DNA of 64,000 bases from Ceriagrion tenellum (GCA_963169105.1 OY720636.1:106454539-106518538); one strand, 5' to 3'; counted from the first letter of the stretch, positions 22,915-34,770 are shown. Made by a program: numbers and translations. The notes: generated by a model not told the origin, from the sequence alone.

Positions 22915-24838
22915 AACTTCCTCATATTTGGCAGCAACCATATCCAAATCTGAGGAAGAGCATACTAAGGCATGTGAGATTTACAGAAAGAAAGGGAATG
23001 AATGCAAAATTGTTGTGAAAGAGAGCAAAGAAAGAATGCGTGCGGATGAAGCTAACAAAATGCAGAGTGATTTTGAAGGTAATAAAAAGCTGTTTTGGAA
23101 GTGGGCAAAAAGGGCTAGGATTGGTGGAGGTAGGGGAATGAATGCGGTATAGAACAAAAGTGTGGAGAGATCATGTGGGACGAGAGCAATATCTGGGACT
23201 GCTGGAGGGAGTATTTTGAAGAATTGTACAATAATATTGCAGGCGTTGAGGATGAGCCTTGTGAAGTGGTATGTGAGAATGTGATGATGAAAAAGGATAT
23301 TAGTGAGAAGGAGGTCACAACGGCTGTGAGGATATTGAAAAATAGGAAGGCTGCTGGCATAGATGGGATATCCAGTGAAATGTTGAAGTGAGGGTGTAAA
23401 TTACTAATTTCTTGGCTGCGTGAACTATACAATTTATGCTTACAGGTTTCTGTTGTTCCAGCGGATTGGAAGAATGCTATTATCGTTCCGTTGTACAAAG
23501 GGAAGGGAGGAAAGACCGAATGTAATAATTATCGGACCATTAGTTTATTGAGTATCCCGGGAAAAGTGTTCAGTAAAATATTAATCGAAAGAGTGAGGAA
23601 TATTACTTCCGACAGAATATGGGGTGTGCAGTGTGGGTTTATGCCTGGGAGAGGATGTAGTGGCCAGCTTTTTGCACTTCAGCAAGTGATAGAAAAATGT
23701 ATGGGCGTCCGAAAGAAAGTGTATTGTGCGTTTGTTGATTTAGAGAAGGCATATGATAGAGTAAATAGAAAGAAGTTGTGGAAGGTTTTGAAGGACTATG
23801 GAGTGAATGGGCAGTTATTGAATGTTATGATGGCGATGTATGACCATAGTAAGGCAAGTGTAAGAGTTAACGGGGTTCTGAGTGATTGGTTTGTAATAAA
23901 TCGGGGTGTAAAGCAAGGATGCGTAATGTCTCCATGGCTGTTTAATGTATTTATGGATAAATGTGTTAGAGACGCATGTACGGAAAACGACGGTGTTTTG
24001 ATTGGAAATGTAAACGTGCGAGTTCTTCCATATGCGGATGATGCTGTTTTGATCTCAGACAGTCAACAGGGATTACAGAAGCTCCTAGATAAGTTTTGTG
24101 AATCAACGGAGAGAATGGAATTGAAGGTAAATGCGTGCAAGACTGAAGTAGTAGTTTTTGATAAGGAGAATGGGGAGAATAACTGTATGATGAGGGCGAA
24201 TGGTGAACTAATTGAACAGGTGGATGATTTTGTGTACTTAGGTAAGATGTATGCGAAAGGTGGAAGAATAGATGGGGAGATAAAGAGAGGTGCGAATGCA
24301 GGAAGGAAAGTGGAAGGTAGCATGTGGAGCATATCAAGGAATGAGTGCTTGTTTAAGGAAGCGAAAATTGCCGTGTACAAAAGTGCACTTCTCCCCGCTT
24401 TGTTGTATGGTAGTCAAACATGGGTTTGTCAGGATAGACATAAAAGTAGACTAAATGCCGTGGGCATGAGTTATCTGAGGAGTAATTGCGGCAAAAGTAG
24501 GATGGATAGGGTCAGGAATGAGTGGGTCATGAATGAATGTCGGTTAGATGCTCCAGTAATGGACGTGTATGAAAGGAGTGTGCTTCGTTGGTTTGGCTAT
24601 GTTGAGAGAATAGATGAGAGTCGAATAACGAACTGATATATGAGAGTAGAATGAATGGTGTGAGAGGTAGAGGTAGGCCGAGAAAGTTGAGGTTGAATGT
24701 GGTTGAGGAAAGTCTTAGGAGGAATATTAGGAGTTTTAAAAACAGGAGGGCGTGTATGAAGCATTGCATGGGGGTAAATGAGGCAAAAGAGGTTTGCAAG
24801 GATAGGTCAGTATGGAGGAAACTATTGAAGCAGAGTTA
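22915..24838 (+). pseudogene. RTE-like retrotransposon RT, nearly complete pseudogene
   Basis: The continuous product is only lightly damaged. Order: a lysine-rich linker (22928-23152), an RT amino part (23173-23391), the main RT frame (from 23392 to TGA at 24634-24636) and a C-terminal basic part (to TAG at 24836-24838). RT motifs in the main frame, counted from 23491: FVDLEKAYD at residues 81-89, KQGCVMSP at 141-148 and the catalytic YADD at 181-184. The C-terminus has LRWFGYVERID and GRGRPR. Lesions: a one-base frameshift near 23153-23172, an in-frame TGA at 23389-23391 and a one-base frameshift near 24630. The endonuclease part is missing (5' truncation). The unit ends in an ATGTATGTATACATGTAT-like tail (about 24910-24930). 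Confidence 0.85.
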
Positions 24839-24949
24839 GGTGTACAAATATGTATTAATGAGTGAAACATTTTGACTGTGCCTATCCTGGAAGGGAACAG
24901 CGTGATGGGTATGTATGTATACATGTATTTAATTTCCTGATAATATCAG

Positions 24950-26590
24950 ATTTTTCAACAACTGTTCACCATATATTTTACCATGAAAATTGCAGAATTT
25001 TCAAAATTTACATTTTTTTGGCGCTGTAAAAACTGTACATTAAGCTCCCAAATTCAAATTAATTTGGCATGGAGTATTGATGCAAGGATGCTTAATGGAG
25101 GAATATGAAGAATTTGACAAATTTCCTTCCTTCTTAAAAAAAATCTAGAAGGGATATTCTGAGTAGATTTAGGCAGTCTTCCCGCGACGTAGCGTTCAGC
25201 GAACTCTTCCGCCCCCCGCTTACGCGAGAACTGTGTTCATAGAGGGCGACGCAACGCCCGAATCATCCCAAGGGCTCCGTATCTGAGTGTCGGTCCCAGC
25301 GAGTAAGTTTTGTCACGCGCTCACCCGTAGCAGGAAATTTGAATGGCTTTCTGCGGAAGCGGGTAGAAGAAATGTGACTACGGCGTTTCCTGAGGCCCTC
25401 GAACGGTTTGCGAACTACTCTGATTTTTTGGCAAAAGCAAACTGATATGATTATAGTATGATCATACTGATTAACCAGCATAAGTCACTGCTATGCTTTT
25501 TGTCACAGCCAAATGGTTTACTTTTCTACTGGGCATAGAGTGAACCTAATTAAGCCACATGTGCACTACTAAACAGTAAAACTAGCCTCAAAGCAGCCTC
25601 AGTAGAGTTTCCCTTTCATACGATGATCATTCTGCAAATCGAACCGCGATGATGGTGAAAATGGAAATCATTTGCTGTAATTACCATGTTCGGTAATGAG
25701 CCAGAGCGTGATTAGCTACTAAACTATTGTTTTTATTAAAACATCTCAAGGTCACGAGATTTAAACATGTATGACGGAAATCCCTGTCATACTAATGCCG
25801 GGCATAAACTATCGTTGAGGCCAGGAAGCAGAGCCCAAAAGTAAGCATGATTTCGTTTCCTAATAACCCGAAAAAAATGAATTTTCGTCGTTTCTCGTTG
25901 GACAATATAAATTTTGAGGAATGTAAACAAATCCTTGAGGGATATATAATTATTAGATGATTATAGTCAGGACAATGGTAAACTAAATAAAAATCATCTG
26001 GTGTCGAACGTTAACAGATCAATTCACATGTACTGAGTAATTACGTTCCCCAAAAAAGCCGAATAAGGAACTTTCCCTGAATGTTACACTATAGAATTCA
26101 GAATAGTGCTCTAATTTAAGGAAAACATTCCAGCTGTTTCTCGTCAACTGCCAACCACTGGTTCCTGCGTATTCCAAGAATGAGTCTAGAGCTGACCATT
26201 TCAATTATGTCGGCGAGGGAATGATCAGCGAAGCATGACGGGACCCGACTGTCAAGACACACATTTCCACGCCATGCTGTCACAAGAGGACTTCATTCGA
26301 GGGACACGACCTGTCTACGGTGTCGGTTCTATCACGCCTAATTTAATCCTGAGTGGAGACGGTTGATGGAGAATTGTCTACACCGTATGCTGTCCTCGCA
26401 GAAGCTAACATAGCATTCGTTGGAGGAAAAAACGGTTCAGCATATTTTGATAATGCGAGATGGGGTATGAGAGTTTACAGGAGCGATGCCTAAGCAAAAA
26501 ATGTTGATAGGATTAGCAAAGTATATGATGAAAATCAACTTCCACAACGTCTGTACTGATGTGCCTACATTGATCATCATCCAGTCTTTA
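24950..26590. other. Unassigned intergenic sequence
   Basis: No gene or clear repeat seen. 25170-25270 is locally GC-rich. Confidence 0.35.
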
Positions 26591-26596
26591 TTTTAA

Positions 26597-26795
26597 AGGC
26601 CTTTTTCACGGCACATTAAATTGTACAAACGAATGTTTTAACTCTTTCATGAGAAAAATTGTACAGTGTAAAGCAGCACATTGTATGATAGTCTGAATGA
26701 CTGAACAAGAAATACAACCTGCTCTAGTTCCATTTATTGTCTCGTATAATCTATGATCCATTCGTTTGTACAAAAATTTGCCTTGAAAAGCGGCC
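26597..26795. mobile_element. TTAA-flanked MITE (piggyBac-like target)
   Basis: TTAA lies at 26593-26596 and 26796-26799. The 199 bases between begin AGGCCTTTTTCACGGC and end GCCTTGAAAAGCGGCC, with a strong inner match of TTGTACAAACGAATG (26620-26636) to CATTCGTTTGTACAA (about 26759-26773). The inverted ends are about 40 bases with several mismatches. There is no transposase frame. TTAA duplication is typical of piggyBac elements; the assignment rests on that and the TIRs. Confidence 0.55.
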
Positions 26796-27139
26796 TTAAG
26801 ACCTTGTTTTTATCATAAATAATGGAGTTAGTTCCACAAGAGACTTGCTTGCCATTTCATCCATATTCTGGCAAATTATAGAAAAAGTGTTTAATCTTTT
26901 CATGGCCTACTAAATCCAACCTTAATACGTAACTTTTTCCTAAAATAAACTTCAAATTAAATGGCATTAAATGCGAAAGTGGTTATATGAAGAGGAAAAA
27001 TATTATGCTTTCACCCAATTAACATGCAATTTTCACAAATAAAAGTTTTTGAGGAGTGAATTCTCTCAAGAAATTCAACGAGAACGAACTGCACAGCACA
27101 TTCCTATTTAATTCCCTGATTTATTCTTTTCCTGAGATA

Positions 27140-27174
27140 GGGTCAGGTTTGCCCAGGTAAGGCAAACCAGACCC
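27140..27174. repeat. 14-bp stem hairpin beside a LINE insertion
   Basis: GGGTCAGGTTTGCC, loop CAGGTAA, GGCAAACCAGACCC: one mismatch in 14 pairs. It lies 13 bases before the 5' end of the family A fragment at 27188. Confidence 0.6.
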
Positions 27175-27187
27175 TTTCGCCGGCCCG

Positions 27188-28087
27188 ATTGATGATTGGT
27201 GTGATATTTGGCAGCTAGAATTGAATTTGAAGAAATGCGCGATAATGAACTTTTGGAAAAAGAATGGCTTTCCCCGGAATAATTACTGCATCAAAGAAAA
27301 GGAAATATGTAACGTATAATCTATTAAATACTTAGGCGTCACCATCACTGAAGGCACGTCATGGGGAAAAAACATCAGGGAAATAAATAGTGTAGCAAAC
27401 CGTAGATTAGGATTCGTAAAAAGGGTTCTAGGCAAATGCGATGAGAGAGTACGAGAAAGAAGCTATTTTACACTTGTCAGGCCTCATTTAGAATATGCCG
27501 CTAGTATATGGGATCCTTACGAGGAAGGTATGATAAAGGAATTAGAGCGCGTGCAAAGGAGATCGGCTAGGTTTGTTAATGGCCGTTATGATAATTGTAA
27601 AAGTGCTACGAATTTAATAGAAGAACTTGGATGGGAATTACTATCAGAACGCAGGTTAAAATTTAGGTTAAACCTTTTAAGTAAATTCGAAACCGATTTG
27701 TTCACATATGACGTTAGATATATATTGAGAACCCCTGCGTATTATGCTAGGTTTGATCATATTAACAAGATTAGAGAGATAGATTGTCGTACCGATAGAT
27801 TTAAAATGTCATTTTTCCCGCGTACTATAAGAGAGAACAATAGGCAGCGTAGCAAAGGGATAGGTACGTGAAATATACTTAGAGTAGTCTGTAGTGCATG
27901 ATGCATGTAATAACCAATAATCCCTTTCTTATTATGTAGATACTAACCATCTAATTGCATTTGACCCTGTTCTCTAGCATTTCTCCCTTAAATATCCAAC
28001 TTGCATGACAATAGTCCATGTTTGATGATCTTCACATGCCACACACCCTCGTGGTGGCTCGCAGGGTATTACATAGATGTAGATGTA
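27188..28087 (+). mobile_element. CR1/L2-like LINE family A, 5'-truncated copy
   Basis: Starts inside the RT (DDWCDIWQLELNLKKCAIMNFW), with an in-frame stop just before SIKYLG, then an open C-terminal region through RFKMSFFPRTIRENNRQRSKGIG to the stop at 27869-27871. The 3' UTR of about 200 bases leads to the hairpin with CGTGGTGGCTCGCAGGG and a GTAGATGTAGATGTAG tail. The sequence is close to the long family A copy at 46385-49090. It is followed immediately by a tRNA-like segment. Confidence 0.85.
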
Positions 28088-28147
28088 GGGCGTTCGACTC
28101 TCAGTCTGAAGGTCGCAGGCTTGAGACCGAGTGATTTCGAATATTTG
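28088..28147 (+). repeat. tRNA-like segment fused to a family A tail
   Basis: GGCGTTCGACTCTCAGTCTG, GGTCGCAGG and CTTGAGACC resemble the anticodon-arm to B-box part of a tRNA (B-box consensus GGTTCGANNCC with changes). The same segment follows the family A tail at 34771, with the same junction and a shared extent of about 60 bases ending near CGAATATTTG. Confidence 0.6.
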
Positions 28148-28210
28148 CCCGATTTTGGAAAAATATATTCGATGGAAAAAACCTGAAGCGAGACAGAGAA
28201 AATTACCGCG

Positions 28211-28487
28211 CTCAACATTCTATCTAAATCTCCCAGCTGCTGAGAGGAAGCACAAGATCGAATAGACTGGTCCTGCATCAATGAAGTTCACGGTCACTGC
28301 GATGAGGAAGGTCTCGGGAAACCATGACATTATCCTCCCTAGAAGATACAGCCATGCATTCACCAATATTTGACGCGCGTTGAAATTGCCATTAGAAAAA
28401 ATTAGCCTCATCGGAGATCGAACCAGGGACCTATGGATTTCCGTGCCAATTCACAGGCCAGTTCGCTACCCAATCTTCCTAATCTTC
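28211..28487 (-). mobile_element. tRNA-derived SINE (second family)
   Basis: On the minus strand, TAGCGAACTGG (A-box like, near 28456-28467) is followed about 40 bases later by CTGGTTCGATCTC (B box, 28414-28426), then a roughly 200-base body. The A/B box spacing suits a tRNA-derived promoter. The tRNA head is about 28411-28480. The far end of the body is estimated. Confidence 0.55.
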
Positions 28488-28489
28488 AT

Positions 28490-29100
28490 AGCAATTTTGA
28501 AGGACACGTATGAAGTAGATCTATGGGTAGGTAGTTAAATAGGATTTTGAAGGATAGGAATGAACTAGATATCTAACATGCGACGGATTGGCGACACTTC
28601 CGGTAAAGATATTGCGGGGTTAAAATGGTTCCCCAATCGGATCTCTGGGTATGGGTTACTGGGAGGGGAACATCCATCAAAGCGAGAAAATTCACGCTTA
28701 TTACAACAATTGGAGTCCAGGTGTTTTAGTTCAGAAGATATGGCGATGGAGACGTCTTCTAAGAGTGGAAAAGTGTTCGCTAAAAATGTACTTGAGGAGT
28801 TTTCAGCATATACTTTAGCAGTAAAATTCCAATTTTCCTAACAAGCGATCTATTTTTAAAAAAATACTATATTCAAAGTTACCCACTCCACTAAATAACG
28901 AGACAAGGGGTGAAATTACGATTCTCCATAACGCGTGTGCCCTCTTCCTCGCTATTTTTCGATTGCATTCAAAAAAATTTAAAAAGTTATCGCTATTCTT
29001 CAATCCATGCGAGTGTGGGTTTTTAGCACAGTATCCGAGAGAAAGGCCCCACTAGAGTGCTATGATTTAGGATAACGAAAGAAGGAAGGAACCGTGATCC
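28490..29100. other. Unassigned sequence upstream of a candidate promoter
   Basis: No repeat or gene recognised. It lies directly 5' of the TATA box at 29119. Confidence 0.3.
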
Positions 29101-29118
29101 CACCCAAGAGATGTTACT

Positions 29119-29125
29119 TATATAA
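29119..29125 (+). promoter_or_regulatory. Candidate TATA box of a downstream gene
   Basis: TATATAA followed by GG, upstream of a GC- and pyrimidine-rich stretch leading to the signal-peptide exon at 30299. A start site would be expected near 29150. The leader would then be about 1.1 kb unless a nearer start is used; TTCAGTC near 29537 is another initiator-like site. Confidence 0.4.
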
Positions 29126-29139
29126 GGGCCACTGACTGG

Positions 29140-30298
29140 GAGGAGCCTTCGGCTACAATTCCCGTCGACGGCACTCGAGAATGTAAATCCCCCTCACTGA
29201 TCGTGCCTCCTGACGCGACGCGAATTGGCTTGTGCCACCTCAGACGATCCTCTTCCCGTCTCGTCAGCCTCCGGGCCATCATTCGCCCCGAACAGTTAAG
29301 TTACACGCCCCACACACTGGAGACCACCTCTCCCCGCCTTCCATCCCTCCTCGTATCTTACACACACACACTCACATCCTCCTCCACTTGAATGCTCCGT
29401 GCTTGTGGCGGAGTGCGCCCGTGTTGGTGAGCTCCGTAAATGAAACGGTGGAGTGAGTGCGCTGGTGGGCGCTGCCGTGGGCGAGAAATGTGTGTCTCTC
29501 TCCCCGTATGAGTGTTTGTGACCTCACTCTCGTCCCATTCAGTCCCGGTCCACTCTTCTGAATGCCCTCTCCGCCTAAACTCTCCCACCATCCCACCCTC
29601 CCCCTTTTCCTTTTCATCTCTTCCAAAAACTCCCCCCCTCTCTCTCCGCCTCCCTTCACTGCACGTCGTCAAACCTTCCGCCCCCTCATCCCCACTCAAC
29701 TCTCGTGTCTCCTACGAGAGCATGTCCCCAGAACCCTTACCCACCTCCCCCAACCCCCCTCGCAAGAAGAGAATTCCCAGCATCCCCCCTTCGTGACGAT
29801 TTTTCTCCCCCCACTCAACAATATTCTACCCCACCGAACACATTCTAACCCCACCCTACCCCATCCCGAGAGACAACAATCCTCCCCTATATATGTGATA
29901 TACAGAAGTTCCCCTCCCCCTTTTCTTTCCCTCCCTCCCTCTCTCCTCCGCCTCCTCCTCGCCGGCACCCACCCCTACTCTCCTTCACTTCACCACCGAC
30001 AGCGCTGCCGTGCACGGTGTGGGAGCAGCGGCGGCGACGGCAGTGAATTTGAACCGTGTCGACTTCGCCACACCCCTCCGGTCGCCAGTTCGACGCGAGC
30101 GCGGGACTCACCGAGTGTTCACATCGTCCGCCCCTCGCTCGCTCTCGTGATCACTTTTTCTCTCCTCTATTCCTTCTGTTCGTTCGGTCGGATTCGGTTT
30201 TCGAGTGAAAGTGTGTTTTCCGCTTCATCCCCGTTCGCGAGGAGGATCGCTTTGGACTCTTTATTTTAAGCGTGGTGTTTGGCCCGTACAAGGACGAC
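29140..30298 (+). other. GC/pyrimidine-rich leader and promoter region
   Basis: A strongly C/T-biased plus strand (runs of CCCCTCC, CCTCCTCC, CTCTCC), many CpG dinucleotides and a GA-rich complement. A 235-codon open frame (29562-30269) is low-complexity Pro/Ser/Leu sequence produced by the base bias, so I treat it as noncoding leader. The part just before the ATG (about 29990-30298) is CpG-dense, as expected of an active promoter or 5' UTR. Confidence 0.5.
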
Positions 30299-30371
30299 AT
30301 GGAGGTACGAAGGACTTCGGCCGTCCTCCGGTGGTGCATCCTCCTCCTCCCACTCCTGGCGTGCTCGCGAG
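30299..30371 (+). CDS. First coding exon of a secreted or membrane protein (signal peptide)
   Basis: ATG at 30299-30301 sits in a favourable context (GACGACATGG). The frame encodes MEVRRTSAVLRW, then CILLLPLLACSR, a short basic start and a hydrophobic core ending in small residues, a typical N-terminal signal peptide. A consensus donor GGTGAGT occurs at 30371-30377, leaving the exon with 24 codons plus one base. A longer frame reading through the donor loses any protein-like character. The mature protein's identity is unknown because no following exon could be recognised in the remaining 33 kb, which is repeat-rich. Confidence 0.55.
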
Positions 30372-33160
30372 GTGAGTCAACGCTGATTTCCCCCTCCCGG
30401 TTTTCTCGGGAGAGTTGTCGGGGGCGATTACCGCCGCCTCCTTACCGTTATCCTCGTGTATCCACATACCCCTTGGCTACTCTCGAGATAGGTATAAATA
30501 GTATACCCAGAAGACCTTGCCATTGACCCTTTAACCTCCTGTCACCGTTGAGGTTGGTTAAAGAGTCACTGTTGATTTAGAGCCGCTGTAGAGGGAACCG
30601 ATAGGGCGTGGGGCAAAAGATGCTTCATAGACATTGAATGAAATGCTAAATGAAGGCCTTGCGTTATTAATCTTCCTCGATTTATTTTGGGGTTTTTGGT
30701 CAAATGAGAAAACTACTTATGTTCAGCGACTTTATGGATAATTTTCAATCCTTCCTCAGAGCGTTAAATGCAGATTATGGAATCAAACATTTCTTCTACA
30801 TACCTTCATAAAAGTGTGAAAAATACAAAAACGAAACCAGTATCAAACTCAATCCAATGCTTTTTATATAACGAATATCTTAGGCTTGGTTATATTTACA
30901 CAAAATAATATTTCATAAACTTTCACTGAAGAGTTTACGATTTCACAGTCTTTTAATGAATCTACGACCAGTAATCATACTATGCTGCCCATCATGAGAG
31001 TTTTTTACTGATATGCGGCAATCAAAGCTAATGTTAGCAGTATTTAACTATAACTTTCTTCGACTGTTAAGGTAATTTCGCACATACTGTCTGCCACCGG
31101 CTGTATAATGGGACAAAAGACAGTCAAAGCTTCCCGACAAAAGATTTCCAACAGGCGGCGTTTGTTGCAAGTCTCTGTTCACCTTATCACGTATGCAAGG
31201 ATAGATTTTTGAAGTTTGAGATGGATTCTACACGATTTTGTTTCAGGTTTTAGTCACCACTCTACAGTTCTTGGATGGCCTGGCAATCTTTCACACTAAT
31301 TTCTAAGTTGTTGAGGGATTTCTACCATAATATTTTGGTTCAATGTCGAAAATTAGCGAAATAGCCTTTTTAGGATCAACCACAGCATACGCCTTTCATC
31401 ACCGTAAGCAAATACTGTTGAAAGCTATTTAGTTACGACGGAACACGCGAGCTCAAAAAGGTGCTCCAATTCGAGACCGTAACGGTGAAAGCGTAACCTA
31501 CTGGACTAACTATGAGGAAAAGAGAAGCCTCGCTCTTCCCCGTCACTATATGGGCATTCTTTGAAGGTCATTCGTTGCTGACCTTTTCATTAAACTAAAA
31601 AAATTCTTTGGATCCTACGCAATGACTCATGTATTATAGTCTTCAATCTACACCGTAGCCATCGGTATCCCGTACTTAGTGACATCAAAAACTGATGTCT
31701 TAAATAATAGCGTAATGCGGTTTTTACAGCCGAATTTAACTTTGCAGTCTAGTCGGATTCATTTCCCCAAATTGATTATAAAAATGACTCATATCTGTCC
31801 CAGTTTAAGACACCGCCTGATTTGCTAAGAGCACTAATTGTGCGTTCGGTTTGTCGTCAGAGAAGAGAGGATTTCAATGCCCAAGAAGTGATACAAACCG
31901 GCGGTTTTCGGCTCATCAGCACGGCGGGATACCCGTTTTTAAAATAATAGGCCCACCAACTTCAGTCTAATCTCATTAGGTCTAAGATAATAGCTACAGA
32001 ATGGTTTTATGGGAGCTCTTCACCTAAACATCTATCTGCCTTATTAGAAAAACAGGTCTTCCACAGGTAAATATTTGTTCATTCGTGCCGTGAGGTATTC
32101 TTCATAAAGTTCAGCCCCGTCAGTCCTCTGGCTTGCTCCTCAGTTTATTTTGGATGATGAGAGTAGCTCAGGGGTGCTGTCTTCCGTAATATAACGATGA
32201 CGAGCGAATACTGTGCAACATATCAAAAAGGTGAAAAACGTAGTAGGCAAAATACTAATTCCTCCGATTATTTTGCGATGCACTTTCGGTCCACTCTCGC
32301 TTCAAGGCTAATGAAAAAAATTAACATAAATTAATTGCATAACATTTGGAGACAAACCTTCATTTCCAACCTGTTTATGCGTTTGGTTTGAAGATTCCGA
32401 GAGATAATCACGAGACTTATTTGCTCGTACAAGAAATATCAAATGAATACGCATTCGAAACCGACAGTTCAATCGTTAACTTCAAATTCAACTTCTTGAG
32501 GTAAAAATTACCAGAATTTAATGGAATCAATGAAAAAATAACCTTCTGTCCATTTTTTTAGGGCATGGGCGGACGATGGGAACTTTCATCGCGAAAACAA
32601 TGCATTTCATGAGAGAGTTCTCCACCATTTGCACGCGCTATGCTCACACTCCCATTCATTCGGCTTGATAAAGCATGCACGGCGAATTTGGTGCCATCGT
32701 AAAGACTCTCACATCTGACGTAACAGGCCTCGCTGCCCTCATAACGCAAGAATCTCTCTTCTCGCAAGGAGTAACGGGGGAGAGTTGAATGAAGGGGCCG
32801 CGTAATCCGGAACGCCTGAAGACAGTCGCAGTAGGCGTTGCCGTCTGGAAAAAACCGCAAGCCCTCTCCTTCTCACGCGATTGCTTCCTTCACGTGGGGC
32901 CGCGCCAGACTCGTTCCTCGAAGTCATTTTTCCAAATCGCTATCAGTTACGTAAAACAATTATCTCCTTGCCACTGGCACACTTTTTTATCGGAGAGGGC
33001 GGACTCGTAAAATACGCGCTTCCGGCCATTTCCCCTCACTCAGCGTAAATGAGGAGGGAAAAAACCAGCCTTTTCACTTAAGTTGATGAAAATATTTCAT
33101 CGATATACAAATGCAAAAAGTTTTTTGATGATTCAGTTAATCGGTTTACTTTTTTCCCAC
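30372..33160. other. Probable first intron of the signal-peptide gene
   Basis: Begins with GTGAGT. The sequence is AT-rich with nothing recognisable except a moderately GC-rich patch at 32560-33010, which has open frames on both strands but no known motif. The acceptor was not located. Confidence 0.4.
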
Positions 33161-33161
33161 T

Positions 33162-33690
33162 TCTACATCTACACATTACCCTGCAAGCCACCTCAAGAGT
33201 GTTTTTGCAGGGGATGACTTATCACCAACATGCATAACAGTGTAGAAATTAACTTTCATCACTGTGTACTACACCACGGGAATGCTACAAATGCTACAGA
33301 AACTACCAAACCAATCTACAATGCAACTATATAAACGTGACACAAGAGTCATGCAGGGAACATGCAAAACATGGTGCTAGCACTACTCGGATTAATTATG
33401 AACATGCATTAGTGAGCACATTAATTGCTTCAGCTACACTACCTGCCAACTAACGCACTTCAAAGTACCAATGCAACCATTACGGTCTCTAATCGATCGG
33501 GGGGAAAACGACATTTTAAACCTATCTGTTCTACAATCTATTTCCCTTATTTCATTCTCATGATCTGATCTACCGTAATATGTGGGAGTTCGCAAGATAT
33601 TGATGTCTTCGTCAGAAAATAAATGAGTTTTGAATTTGCATAAAATTTTGAGTCTAATTTTCAATGGACGTAGTGAAATTTCTACCTCGC
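33162..33690 (-). mobile_element. CR1/L2-like LINE family D, 3' end
   Basis: The tail (TCTACATCTAC) and hairpin are at the low end. The minus strand then encodes LRPLKIRLKILCKFKTHLFS, NILRTPTYYGRSDHENEIRE, and IDCRTDRFKMSF. Upstream of that the frame loses similarity. Other family D copies here are at 36881, 38138, 39061, 52690, 62055 and 63290. Confidence 0.8.
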
Positions 33691-33815
33691 AAATGCCCAA
33701 CGGCAGCAAAGATTATGTTTTAGGGCTTCATTAGCAAGAATCAAACATGATATTTGTGATATTCCATCACCGATATTTATAAACGCGAGGAAACTTTTCA
33801 AAACCTCAGAACCAA

Positions 33816-33907
33816 AAACACACTCCACCAAGATTCGGGTTTCAATGTCTAAGCAACCTGATAATGATGCTAAGACATCGAAACGCGGGTCATGGTGGAG
33901 TGTGTTT
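33816..33907. repeat. Palindrome carrying the GATAATG-stem-CGAAA hairpin module
   Basis: Arms of 35 bases (33816-33850 and 33873-33907) pair with about five mismatches: AAACACACTCCACC against GGTGGAGTGTGTTT. The plus strand of the centre and right arm reads CCTGATAATGATGCTAAGAC then ATCGAAAC, with a small GATG/CATC stem (the module seen at 2922 and 63581). Confidence 0.6.
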
Positions 33908-34127
33908 ATAACCCTGTGATCTTGTAAGTTTCCTCGTGTTAATGACCCTCGTTTGTATTCATTTACCTTAACACGGCTAATGGATCCCCTCCGCAGATTT
34001 TGAGTCTGCGGTTACTGTAGATTGATAGTTGGGAAAATAGCGACGTCTTAAACGTTTCCATAACGAAAACTCTCTGGGCGAACAATTTTCGTCATCAATA
34101 ATCCCAGTATTTCCAGTAATAATTAGT

Positions 34128-34770
34128 ACGAGAAAGAAGCTATTTTACACTTGTCATGCCTCATTTAGAATATGCCGCTAGTATATGGGATCCGTACGAG
34201 GAAGGTATGATAAAAGAATTAGAGCGTGTGCAAAGGAGATCCGCTAGGTTTGTTAAAGGCCGTTATGATAATTGTATAAGTGTTACGAGTTTAATAGAAG
34301 AACTAGGATGGGAATTACTATCAGAACGCAGGTTAAAATTTAGGTTAAACCTTTTAAGTAAATTCGAAACCGATTTGTTCACAGATGACGTTAGATATAT
34401 ATTGAGAACCCCTGCGTATTATGCTAGGTTTGATCATATTAACAAGATTAGAGAGATAGATTGTCGTACCGATGGATTTTAAATGTCATTTTTCCCTCGT
34501 ACTATAAGAGAGAGCAATAGGCAGCGTAGCAAAGGGATAGGTAGGTGAAATATAGTTAGAGTAGTCTATAGTGCATGATGCATGTAATAACAACCAATAA
34601 TTCCTTCCTTATTAAGTAGATACTAACCATCTAGCTGCATTTGACCCTGTTCCCTAGCATTTCTCCCTTAAATATCCAACTTGCAGGGCAATAGTCCATG
34701 TTTGGTGATCTTCACCCCCTGCCACACACCCTCGTGGTGGCTCGCAGGGTATTACGTAGATGTAGATGTA
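34128..34770 (+). mobile_element. CR1/L2-like LINE family A, 3' fragment
   Basis: Begins at RERSYFTLVMPHLEYAAS in the RT C-terminal region and stays open to a premature TAA at 34480-34482 (GATGGATTTTAA, in place of the DRFK codons). It then gives the family A 3' UTR, hairpin and GTAGATGTAG tail. It is followed directly by the tRNA-like segment. Confidence 0.85.

Noticed and set aside
28088..28129. Functional tRNA gene
   Set aside because: The 5' half is missing, the B box is degenerate and the acceptor stem cannot be formed.
29562..30269. 235-codon open frame before the signal-peptide exon
   Set aside because: The peptide is low-complexity Pro/Ser/Leu sequence set by the C/T-biased strand. 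The opposite strand is also open, and the region reads as leader or promoter.
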